Origin: Pterobdella sp. o SKG-2022
Taxonomy: Eukaryota; Annelida; Clitellata; Hirudinida; Piscicolidae
Length of the DNA: 64,000 nucleotides
Assembly: GCA_964035795.1 (NCBI GenBank)
Contig: OZ038322.1
Span: forward strand, 13,036,038-13,100,037
Direction: 5' to 3'
Shown: positions 23,741 to 35,700 of the stretch, piece by piece
Layout of the letters: each line of letters begins with the position of its first letter
Position numbering within the stretch: position 1 is the first letter of the stretch
Notes under the pieces: model-generated
What the model saw: only the letters and a program-made list of their open reading frames with translations
What the model was told of the DNA's origin: nothing
Database searches by the model: none
Program-made: the position numbers and the translations under genes

Positions 23741-26074
23741 GCTGTGAATTCAATCTGAAGAAAACTTTTGAATTTTTAATTGTTTGTATGAAGTAATATT
23801 AACAAAACTTGAAGTTTATTAGTAAAAATTTGCAAAAAAAAGCAAAAAAACGAGTTTACGTTATAAGTTTCATAATGTAAAAAAATGATAATGAGTTAAG
23901 TGAAATTGAATAAGTTTATTGAAACTATTAGTCAAGTTAATCCTCATTATATTTATTAAAACTGAAAAAAAAATTTAGAACTATTTTTCATTAAAAATCT
24001 GGTAACTGGTTTTTACAAATTTTAAATTTTTAATAATGAAACAAAGAGTGACTGAAAATGATGTTTTCGATTGGTAATTATCGATTTGGGTTGTGCACAG
24101 CTTTAACACAAATGACTCACTTGTGATCTCAAACTATTTTTAATTATTTTCACATTTAATTTGAGCTTTGTTTTTTTAAAATTAACTACAAATAATTATA
24201 TACAGCTCGAATTACTTTGCAAAATAGAAATTTTGTTGGGTAATATAACTAATAACTTAAAATATTTTAGCTTTTATATAATACGATTTTTGAAAATACT
24301 ATTTATAAACTTTTATGAACGAAATTGAAACTTTAAGGTGAAAATGCGATAACTGGTAATTATGGTATTGTTAATTAATTGAAATCTGATTATTTAACTA
24401 GACATTCACTCTATTCTGGTTTGTGAACCAAAATTTGAAAAACTAACTCGATAAAAATTTAAATTTAAAACAAAAATAATTTTGAAAAAAGTAAAAAGCA
24501 AAGAAAAACCTTTTTGACGGGTTGAATTTTCAATTTTTAAAAGCACAACTTTTTCAAATTTTTTCTTTCGAACCAAATACGTTTGGTTTAATATATTATC
24601 ATTTATTTAGCTTCAATGAATGAACTTAATTGTAACACTACAGGCAAATTCAAGCAAACCAACGCTACTTCATAAACTATTGCGAATCATCATCAGCCAA
24701 ATGTTCAAAATATCGATTGATATAGTTTAATAATAATTATTGCCTTTTTATTTGTTTAAATGATTTTGAAATAAAGTAATATAGTACTAATGTTTATGAA
24801 AATTTTAGTTAAAGATGATTTTTTAAGTAGCTCAGAATATTTTTAAAATAAACTCCGGTTGTGAAACCAAAAATAAAAACTTTTCTTTGAATAGAAAAAG
24901 TTTCAATTAAGATCATTGTTGAAAAAATATTCTTTTTTTTATATAAATTTTGCTTCTTGAAACAAAAAAGTTTTTTCTTTAAAGTTGACATTAATATTAT
25001 TTTAAGTAACTTTAATTTAACACCCATTGTATGCGCTGCATTTTGTATTAATGAGTAAGGAATGTCATAATGAAGTATAATAGCCTGACAAGATTGTATG
25101 AGAAACAAACACGAAGAATTATTTAAACAAAGCATCATGAATAATAATTTATTATATTCAATTGAAAACACTATTGGGAGTTTCTTTTATTCCATGAAGC
25201 TTTTCGTAAGATGAACTTACATTATCAAGTAGAGGTACAAATATAATCTTATATTTTTACCTCCACTTGAGAATGTAAGTTCATCTTACGAAAAGCATCG
25301 TGGAATAAAATAAACTCTCAAAAGTGTTTTCAATTGAATATTTACGTTTGGCTCGAAGAATTAAAATAATTTATTAATAAATATTATAAAATGAGACATG
25401 TTAACTAACTCAGTTGAGTAAACTAACTATATTATCATGAATTAAGTTTATTTCTATTTATTTCAATTTATCTTCATTAAACAAGACTCGCATTTATGTA
25501 CAAAAACGCGTTGGATTGAAAGCTACTCTTATATCTCTGCTGCTCGTTTGGTCTCCCATACCTCCCAAAATCTTATTGATCTTCATATAATATATTTTTT
25601 TAAATTTATACAAATTTTGATTTTCTTTTCTCTTTTTTCTATATTTTGTTATTTATAGGCGCACCAGCCCACCATTCTCTACTCGGTGTCAACTTTTCAT
25701 TATCCCTATTTCCCATTCATATGATTAATCCGTTTTTTTTGGTCATTGTTTTTGAGTACTCTTCTTTCTAGGTCTTTATCTTTTACTTATCTTATCTTTC
25801 CACTCAATTTCAATACTTTTTTCATAAAGAAGTTTGGGGCAAAGTGACTCGGATGACGCAAAAGGATGTTACAAAATAATACATACTAAAAAAATTATAC
25901 ATACTAAATTATGAAATATTATTTTTTATTTTCTTAACCATTACTGAACTAAAAGTGAATTAATCAAATATTTATCTTACATGTAAATATATTATGCTTT
26001 TACTTTAATGAATAAAATCTTTAAGAAATTTGAATATAGAAAATTTTTATGATTTATAAAGAAATATAGTTGAA
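23741..26074. other. Divergent intergenic region (uncharacterised gene / Exo70)
   Basis: 2.3 kb between the start codon of the 1316-codon gene (-) and the Exo70 start codon (+). It should include both promoters. Contains the long palindrome at 25154-25341. No exon or clear core promoter recognised. Confidence 0.5.
25154..25341. repeat. Foldback (MITE-like) element, family A, copy 1
   Basis: Near-perfect inverted arms of about 85-90 bp (25154-25240 and 25252-25341) with a loop of about 11 bp. Ends read TATTCAATTGAAAACACT / AGTGTTTTCAATTGAATA. The inner part GAAGCTTTTCGTAAGA...ACTTACATTATCAAGT is shared with the element at 43012-43199 and its fragments, but the outer ends differ. It lies about 0.73 kb upstream of the Exo70 start codon. 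No ORF. Confidence 0.75.
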
Positions 26075-29000
26075 ATGCCTGTGTCTAATGAGGAGAAATC
26101 CGAAGTGTCGAAAAAACTTCAAAAAGTAGTTTTACTTATATATTTTTTGAAAGAATTCTTTGAAATTCTTTTTTTGCTTAAAAAGGGTTTTTTCAACTTA
26201 TTCAAAATAAAATTTATTTATTTTATTTTTTTCAGCAAATAAGTAATGTAGAAGCTCTTAGAGCTAGCTTGGAACAAAGTGAAAAGAAAAAAGATGGAAT
26301 GTTTTCTATTTTGGGAACGTTCGAAAATAGACTCACTAGGTATTATTTCAATTTTATTCATTTAAAAATATCAACTCTATTTTATTGAAAATTGAATAGA
26401 CTAGAAGGAGCCATCATGCCAATTTATAAGGAAACAGGGAATTTAAAGAGAAGACATGAAAGTTAAATTTATTATGAAAATTTGTTTTTATTACAACTTT
26501 TCAATGTTTTTCTATGCTCTTTAAATGATCCAAAAACCTCCATGATATAGTTTTATTCTTTGGAGTCTTTTTTCACTACTTAGGCAATTCCAAGTTTTGA
26601 TGTTTCATCCTTATTCCAAACTATCAGATATAGAAAAAACTGTAGCAATGCTTGACAAGGTGATAGGATACTACCATGCTCCTGAAGAAGCAGAACCTAC
26701 TATTAATGATGGGTATCTATTATATTTCTTCATAGCTAAGTAGATAAATACTTTTATTCTGAGCCTGTTTTTATTTTTCCTTTTTACAAAAACAGAGGAT
26801 AGATTTACTTTAATTATAAATCAAAATATGCAATATATGCACCGACTTTTATCATTTTTACAATCCCATTTTTGTGGCGTCAGATGTAATTTTTATAATA
26901 ACTCAAAAAAATTTTTTCTAGTCCAAGTGAAGATCTAGGCAAGTATTTACAATGTTTGGATAAGTTAGAAGAAGCTAATAGTTTTCTCAAAAGCAATAAT
27001 TGTGAGAGCACTACTACAGACCAAGTGGTAAGAGATGATGATGCTTTTGTTATCCATTCGATGGCATTTTGTAATTTTGATGAAATTTTTATACATAAAT
27101 TCATGATAGAATTTGTGGAATGAACACTTCATGATTCATTCAAAAATTTCAAACAATTCAAAATTTTTTGAATGTCTATCATATCATAGTTTTTTTTTAA
27201 TTTTTCCAGATTTTTTTGTTTGACTCAGGTGTCTCCAGTCTTTTGAAAGAGTTTCAAACTCTCTTAGAATCTTATTCGAAGTTTTTGGATGTTCAATTGC
27301 TAGTCAGTATGGTTGAGAAAGAAGAAGGTCATATTGTATATTCTCATTTGTAGTTCTTTATTGAAATTTTTTATCATGAATATTTAAATAAATTATTTCA
27401 CAAAGCAGCTAAGTAAAAAAGTATTATAAGCATATTAAGTTACTCTTAATAAAATAACTTCCAACAAACCAGTGATACAAAACACATAAAAAATTAACTG
27501 CTTCAGAACCTTCAATCAAAAGCAATGATGACATGGACCATAGTGCATTCCTTAAGCCCTATCCAGAAAAGATTTTGAAAAGCTTAATAGAGATATCAAA
27601 ATGGATGGCATCAAAGGATTTGAGTGATAAAAAAGGTGCAAGTTTTATAGATGTTTTTGTGAACATCAGGTCCCAAGCCCTCAGCAAAGCATTAATAGAG
27701 TTGGTAATTGTTTTGTATTTAAAAATTGGGCCGATTTTTATTTGAGTTAAACTTAAAGCTTTTCTTCAAATTTATTTATTGTAACTTAAATTTATTTTAC
27801 TTGTTTTATTTATATTTGATTCAAACTATTTTTAATCAGCTATATCTTATTTTCTTTATATTTTGCTAGTTTTATTTTTTTCATGTAATCTACCGATTTC
27901 AGCTTGAGAGATTACAAACTTGGTTCAAGAGAAAACCTTCATAACATGCAATCTCCCATAAGCGTTTGTATTTTTATGAAAATCATATACTGTTTATAAT
28001 AACGATCTTCATTTTAATTTAATCAGCGTTTTTGCTTTTTTCATATCAACCATTTTAAAAATCATATTTTGTTTTTTGTTAGAGTAATAGCATTTAGACT
28101 GAGATTGAATTGGTTAGAAACTTACTATCTTCATTTAACTCAATTTATTCAACTCCAGAAATATAAGCACAGAACCACGCCAAAAAAGTACGCTAAAGGA
28201 AAGTAAGAAATTATATTAATATTCTGTGTTTTTTAACATAATCTTAATGAAATTATTTATATTTGCCACCATTTATATTGTTTCGATCATCAACCCATTC
28301 AGAGTGGCATCCATTTTGAAAAACAGAGAATCATCAAGTATTTTGGATTGTTTATACAATCTTCTATTGATAATTGATATCATAAATTTTCAATAAACAT
28401 TAGTTTAAAATTTGTATTAGACTCATATATGATACTCAGGGATGCTTTATAACACACAGGCACCAGGTCATCTGGTGGGACAACTGGAGTGACAGAGGAG
28501 GATATTGAAGAGGATGCCCTATCACTTTCTATTACTATCCCTTGTCTTCTCAAGTTTCTCAAGGTTTGTGTCACCATGTTTTAATAGCAAATATGTTTAT
28601 GAGTTTTTTTTAGTTTCAAAACTGTTTCAATAAAAAAAATATAGGTTTGAGCTGAAATAAATTAAAGATTCATTATTCTGTCAGGTTTTAATAATTTCTG
28701 AGATACTCAGTTCATACAAACAAACTAAAGAATTTTGAATATTAATTTCTATTATATATTACAATCAATAGTATCGGCTTTTGGTCAACAGAAACGATTT
28801 GTAAAACACATTTAGTTTATGGCTTTTATCAAGCCAGAGTAACGAATACAAAATTACTTAACGCTAAATATATTTTTTTCATTTGATCAACATTTTACCA
28901 ACGTTTTCGTAAAAAATTAATTTTTGATTAAAAGAAATAAACCTTTAGATTTCAGTGATTTTTCATATTTTCATTCAATTTATACCGCCTTCTGATCACT

Positions 29001-32000
29001 TGATAGGCAGAGAAGCTCTTATCACTCGAGCTGGTGCCGGAGTCATACAGCTTTAAGGTGAAGAGTAGGCTTGTGCACTGTGGTGTGGATTTTCTACTTA
29101 GAAGAACAGAGGTTCATTATATATCGTTTGAGTTGAGAGTGTTATGTTGATGTTCTTATTAATCATTTTAAAACCAGATAATTTATTCTAATTAAAATTT
29201 TTTTTATATAGTGTCAACTTTATTTTGCATAGCATCAAAAAAGCATAAGTTTGAATAAATAATTTGGAATACAAATTTAGATGAATCAATCAAATGAATA
29301 ATAATACAACTGCTAAAAATGTTAACTCTTTCCAAAGACGTTGAGACAATCAGTGTTAAGAAGCTCAAACAAGCAGACAAGCAGTCTGGTGCTCCTCACC
29401 TTACCAGTTCTCAGACAGCTTCATCAACATCAGGACGAGTACAGCTTGGTTTTCAAGGTGTTTAATGCATTTATGTTATATTATTGGGGAGAAATCATTC
29501 ATAAACCACAGCACTTAGTCGATTGAGACATTGAAAACTATAGCTTTTAATAATAAATTTTTCCCGACTTCAAACTAATTTAATTTTAGTTCATCAAATG
29601 TATAGCATTTCAGAATTTATAATTAAAATTCATGAATTCATTCATTATAAATATATTTTAGAATTTTTATTGAATTATATTGTGCAAATGATACATTAAT
29701 TTACACAGGTCAAACTCAGCATTTAAGATTTCCATCCGTCATGCTCTAAATTAAAAGAATTTTCAGTAATAATTTAAATATAAGTAACAACAGCATGAGT
29801 AAAGTAAGCTAAATTAAATTTTTCACTATTTTTACTAACAAAATTAAAAAATTCAGAATTGCGATCCTATCTGTAAGGAGAAGTTTCAAGCCATGCTAGA
29901 CATTCTTCATGAGATGGTGCTAATTTATTATTCATCAATTAAAGTATAATTTGAATAGTTAATTAAATCAATTCAATTGATTATCATTTCATTTATTTTA
30001 TTTTCTGCTGCAATTGCATGATACCCATGATAGAATACTCCTATGCCTTTAATAATAAAAATAACAACAACAATAACCATCATCATCAAAAAACTTTAAC
30101 ATATATTCTGTAAATTTTGTACGAGAACGCGTAAAAATACAAAGTAAAACAATTTGTGTACTTCATAACTAAACCACAACCCACAAGGGTCGGACTGCTC
30201 TCGAGGAGTACATCAACGCCATCAGGGTGGGCATGCTTCATTTATTATTAGGAAGTAATTAATCACCAAGAAGATAAATATAGTCGAATGCCTTCATTAC
30301 GCTTTTTTTGGAGACTATTTTGGTTGTTCTAATTTGATGGATTTTTCAAGACTAGTATAAATTTTTGATATTGAATATTTAAATTTTATACAGTTTTAAT
30401 ATTCTATCAAAACCATATTTATTCCTTAATATAATATTCTATTTATAGTTAAAAGTCTGTTTTTATTTTTCAATGTAACTAGAAAATACTCCTAACGTTT
30501 AGTTTATTCGACTGTTAAAAATTATATGGTTTTCACAAAAAAACATAGGCAATAATAAATCTAACGACTGATTGAAACACAGAACGATCCAGACAAGGGT
30601 ACCAACATGCCCAAGGATGGCACTGTGCATGAACTCACCAGCAATGTATGTTTCACCCGATATATAATATGGAGTCTATGTATCACGTATTGTTTAAAGT
30701 ATTATAGAAAAAAATAGCTTTAAAATTATTATTACAACTGCTAAAGAAATACTATAAGTTGTTTTCTTGTAGGATTTATTTCAGCAAGGGAAATTAAAAT
30801 GTTAATGTGTTTATTTGAAGTTAATTTCTTTTAGAAGTTATTACAACAATGAAAGTTACAAAGTTAATTTAATTCTAGAGCATGTTCTTCATGGAGCAGC
30901 TGTTGGAGAACTCTGATGTGGTGGGCAAAATGTTGCTGAGCAAGGAGCAAGGTGGTTTCATCATTATTAACTCATAAAGATGGCATTATAAAGACGATGA
31001 TGATGGTAGTTGTTTCTAATCAGCTCTTTCAAAAAAACCTATTTTTTCTCATGTCTGCTTAGAAGTTACATAGTAGCGAGTGTGAATTTTTAATGGTTTT
31101 AGGGTATTTACTAAATTTCTCAATGAATTTAAAAGTTTATGGTATTTGAATTACAGATACTTCTATGATGAAAACTACTGAAGAGGAAAAACCTCGTTTG
31201 AAGCTTGCCGAGTTTTTCAGTAATTTTTTTTTGTGACTGTTAGAAAAAATCAATAATGAAGCTCTGAATACTATCATTAGTTAGCTGTTTCGAAAATTTA
31301 TAATTAATTAATATTTTTTAAATATATTTTTTCCAAATGGAGTAAAGCAGTCGAAACCCCAGATATGGGTGATCGAGCGGTCGACTTAGTAAATATGATA
31401 CTCCATATAAAGTGTAGTATTTATAAAGGCTTCAACCACCTGATGGCCTGATTCAAAAAATTTCAGCAAAAGTGTTATCTTCTCTGGGACTCAACCTTAA
31501 CAACAAGGCGAACAACTTGACTGATTTCCAGGCTCTCAAGGCTATCTTCATGCTAAACAACTTCAATTACGTTCTCAACTCCCTCAAACGGTTAAATTTG
31601 AATAACGTAGTTGTTGGATTAATGTTTCACAAATGCACGTGTTTATTCATTTCAATCGTTTTTTTCTCAATGAAAAGGTCTGGCATGATGGACATAATAC
31701 ATTTGTGGAATGCAGAAGTTGAAAGCTTTTATACCAAACAAATTATCAATCAGAAAAAAAATTACTCTCAAAGGTTAGTTCTTTTGACCCGATCTTGAGT
31801 ACACGTAGAATTTCATTCATGGAAAATATTTCAACCTTATATTGCTCATCAAACAAATTTATAAAAAAATTTAATTTACTTTTATAATAGCAAACGTTAA
31901 ACATTCAACTTTCAGTTGGAGCAAAGTTTTACACTACATATCAGAGAATCAGAAACCAGTATCATTACACCCTCCTCTCGATACCAAGGTGACGACGATT

Positions 32001-32418
32001 TTTTTATCCATGTGATTTCTTTTTTGCAAAATTTTTTTGAATACTCAATTTAATTTTCAAGCTTAAAGATCGAGAAAGGAATATTATCAAAGATCTTTTC
32101 AATGTGAGCTTTTGATAAATTCACAGACTATTTTACATAAACAGCATAAAAAATTTAAATCACGTCATACATCACCAATACACTCAGGGGTTCAACAAAG
32201 AATTCGACGAAATTTATCGGCAGCAGAGATGCTTCGCCATACCAGACCTAGAATTACGCAAAAGCATGATAAATGACAACAAAAGCTTCATCCTGCCTTA
32301 CTATTCAGCTTTCCTGCAACGTTATCAACACTCGGGTTTCACTAAAAATCCCGAAAAGTACATAAGGTATTCGGAGAAAGAGATTGAGACGGCTATAGAT
32401 TGCTTCTTTCAAGCTTAA
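26075..32418 (+). CDS. EXOC7: Exocyst complex component Exo70 (EXOC7), multi-exon
   Basis: Subunit of the octameric exocyst that tethers secretory vesicles. Exo70 binds PI(4,5)P2 and Rho-family GTPases at the plasma membrane. Start ATG 26075 opens MPVSNEEKSEVSKKLQK. Following exons give ALRASLEQSEKKKDGMFSIL, FENRLTRLEGAIMPIYKETG, DIEKTVAMLDKVIGYYHAPE and EDLGKYLQCLDKLEEANSFL, matching the Exo70 N-terminal coiled coil. Central and C-terminal helical domains: ILKSLIEISKWMASKD (27530-27700), DPDKGTNMPKDGTVHELTSN (30585-30648, nearly identical to the vertebrate segment), NNFNYVLNSLKR (31460-31592), FAIPDLELRKSM and SGFTKNPEKYIRYSEKEIE (32190-32418). The basic FTKNPEKYIRY region is the membrane-binding end. 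Stop TAA 32416-32418. The exons between about 28100 and 30250 are small and were not all delimited. It converges on lipin, 353 bp apart. Confidence 0.93.
31338..31388 (+). repeat. Second copy of the tRNA-like dispersed repeat
   Basis: Matches the block at 10027-10101: ATGGAGTAA, then GTCGAAACCCCAGATATGGG and TGATCGAGCGGTCGACTTA. Shorter than the first copy by an internal gap. It sits in an Exo70 intron, just upstream of the exon at about 31465. Confidence 0.35.
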
Positions 32419-32771
32419 TATTACTTCCATCTTTTGAAAGTCATGATTATCTTAAATATATAAGGTTATAATTTTTTTAGAATTTTTATTATGCCCATAA
32501 ACTTATATTCTTTTTATAGTAAAGTTTAGTTAAGGATATTAAATTTCATAATACTCCGGAGTGAACATCTATATACATAAATAAAAATTTACAATTCTGA
32601 AGAAAAAATGAAAAATAATCTTTGTGGAATCAACGCTTATAGAAAAACAGCTTTAATTATTTCAGCTTCTGTTCACTACAGTTTAAAAAGCAAAAACTTC
32701 TTACATGAAATTGCAACCGAATATATATTATCAAGCTTATTTAAACAAAAAACCCATTAGCAACTACTCGA
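32419..32771. other. Convergent 3' spacer Exo70 / lipin
   Basis: 353 bp between two stop codons on opposite strands. AATAAA on the plus strand lies at 32579-32584 and its complement TTTATT at 32485-32490. If both are used, the two 3' UTRs overlap by roughly 100 bp. Such hexamers are frequent by chance in DNA this AT-rich. Confidence 0.45.
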
Positions 32772-35700
32772 TCATGTTTTTCTATCTTTTACGGTTTTTT
32801 TGACATTTTTTTTGTATTTCTCCAAAAATTTTTTCGCTTCATTCTCGCAAACACTATGTTGCAACGCACAAGCTTCCCTCCAGTAACTGAAATGACCGTA
32901 CTCGCTATCCAGGGCAAATGATGGAAACATGTGATCAACCAGGTCACTCAGTCGAGAATAACTGAGAAGATAGTCGTTGTTTATAAATATAGTAATCATA
33001 TAAAAGTTATCCAAATATTTAATTTCCATGTTTAAAAAATTAAAGTAAATTATGTGAAAAAATTGTCTTGGAAATATAATTTTTTTGTTTATACTTGATG
33101 AAATTCTGCAGTCAAAAATTTTGTTACTTAATAAATTTATGAAACTTTATCCTCAATAAATACACACGATGTATTGTAAATTTGATTTACTTGCTCTACG
33201 AACATACAATAAAGTTTATATATGGGTCATCTACTTTAATACTAAACTTCAAACTAAAAATTTCTGTTCGATATAAATGTAAAGTACTTACGATGATTCA
33301 AAAGAAGTTCTTTCTATACTCAGTTGGCCTTTGTGGTTGACAATGAAGATTCGGCCCTTAGGAATTCCTGCTGCAGTGTATGCCCAAACATCCTAGTGAG
33401 ATATACATATAAAATTTGAATCAACATGAAAAAAAGTAATTAAATAATTATGAAGATAATCCCGAACATTGATTCTGTTACCAAATCCAGCGGTGAATGG
33501 GTTGTGGTTTTCTGGAAAAAGAGCTCTTATATTTCTCAAACATTCGATTTTGAACTCTTCAGGCTTTCGTTCAATTACTTCTCTGAAAGTTCAAAACGTT
33601 AATTGATTTTTGAAAAAAAAACCAAAATTATAGTTTTGAAAGTTGTATAAGACAAACTTATGGAAGGCGCTACGTAAAGATGAAGGTGACAAAAACAGAG
33701 GTCCAACAGGCAGTTTATATTCAGATTGTTTCAACTCTCTTAAATAATCTCTTGTGATGGTTGATTGGCCAATTGCTCTAGCACTTAAATACATAAAACG
33801 GTAGCCATTTTGGTGTATGAGCGTGTACAAGTTGGCTATCCCCAGCTAAAGATTTAAGTGAAGAGTATTAAATGTTTGAGATTTGAAACTGAATAAATGA
33901 AGCAAATTCATTAAACTCGAGCTTTAGAATTTACTTTAAGTTTCTCAAATGAGTTTTTAGGGCACTACCTGGGACCAGTCGATAGCAAACATAGGAGACA
34001 ACTGCCCAAATATAGGAAATATTTGTCCCAAAACATCAGATCTGAGAGTAATTTAATAATCTGTTATGAACGCATTAAATGGCTCTAAGACAGCACATAC
34101 TTTGTTATGGTGCCATCGATGTCCGAAACAACAATCTTGTCGGAGGAATTCCACAAGTAAATGCTGCAATGAACCTTTAAGTGGATTAGATTCAAATAGT
34201 ATTATATGCTTATTAAAAATTATATGATTTTCAGCAAAAAACCTTTATTGCTTAATTATTTTCATGCTATTTTCACTCAGTCATTAACACGTTAGCTTAA
34301 ACTGCTTTAAGTATTCCAGTACGTGAGTAGGTTGCATCCATTTCTTTTCATCAATTAAAAAAATGATTTGCTGATTTAATTGCGACTAGAAATAACCTAT
34401 TTTATTTTTTACTGTTATATAAGACTTCTAGCCTATACTAACATCAAACTTGATAACACCGAAATTTACACTTGATCGATTTTTCTCACCGTTGTTTCTA
34501 GAATCGACGATACGAAAATATTAGACTGTTTTATAGTTCCATCAGTCTACTTCTTTCCAGAATTTATCAAAAAAAATAGGCTGAAACTATATATACTATG
34601 TTGGATACAGTTAGCGTAATGAGTGGAATATCATATTGAAATATTCAGTGTTATTTTTCACGAAATTTTTACTGTTATCTACGTTTACAAAATTACAATA
34701 TTCATACCTTGGTGGTTCCTTGATATTTGGTTGTGATAGAAAAAGTGGCTTCATTTATTCCTTCCACAAGGTTTAAACTAATCTGAAAATTAATGTACAA
34801 GCTGAAATCTCGTTTCATATAATGAAAAAATACAAAAATTCACAAATAAAAATAAAACTAACGAGTTGTTTGGAAGAGAGCATCAAGGACTTGCAGTACT
34901 TTCCACTCGCAAACAACGCCGCATCCTTCATCTTTGTGCGATTCTAAGCATTATAATGTAACTCATTAAAACCTTCATGCAAAAGATAATGCAAAAAAAT
35001 TTGAAATTAGCGTACTTTTAAATAAACGAGATTAAAGCATGAAATTTAAAAAATATAAACAAAATGAAAAGCTATCTGAACTATATTTTCGGATACAACA
35101 CTAGGAGGTGTAGTCTTCTCTGCACTTGTTTCACTCCTTTGAATTTGAAGTTTTTCATTCAACATTCCTTCGAGGTTTTTTTCAATGATTGTAGATTCTC
35201 CAGTAGTTGTGTCGCTCACTGTATTACCCAAGGTAGTTACAGTCCCCATCACCTCAGCATTCTCCTTTTCTTCCATGTTTGTTGCTTTCTTGTTTTTACT
35301 ACCACCCCACCAATTGCCTAACCACCCTCTCCTCGTCTCCTTGCGTGAAGAATGCGGTTTCATCAGATTGTCTTGAGTGAACTGGTTGGTTTGTGGTCAT
35401 TTAGTTTTTAATGATACGGGATTTTTAAAATTATAAAATATTTTTAACAAAAATTTTTTTTAAAACTTACAAAAGCTTTTTTAGTTATTGAAAAAATTCT
35501 GAAAACGCTAGCTATGAAAAAGTCATAAATATTGAGAGATGTTGAAATACCTGTGGTAAATTTTCTTTAAAGACCAACAATGACATTATCATAGGGGCTG
35601 CAACAGGCCATTTGTAATACCTGTGAACATCATGATATTAAAATAGATTATGCATATTTATGAAGAAAAAAATTGCTTTTCATTATGCTATTTAATCTAA

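Noticed and set aside
24809..25171. 120-codon minus-strand ORF
   Set aside because: Low-complexity Phe/Leu/Lys-rich translation of AT-rich spacer overlapping a foldback arm; no exon signals.
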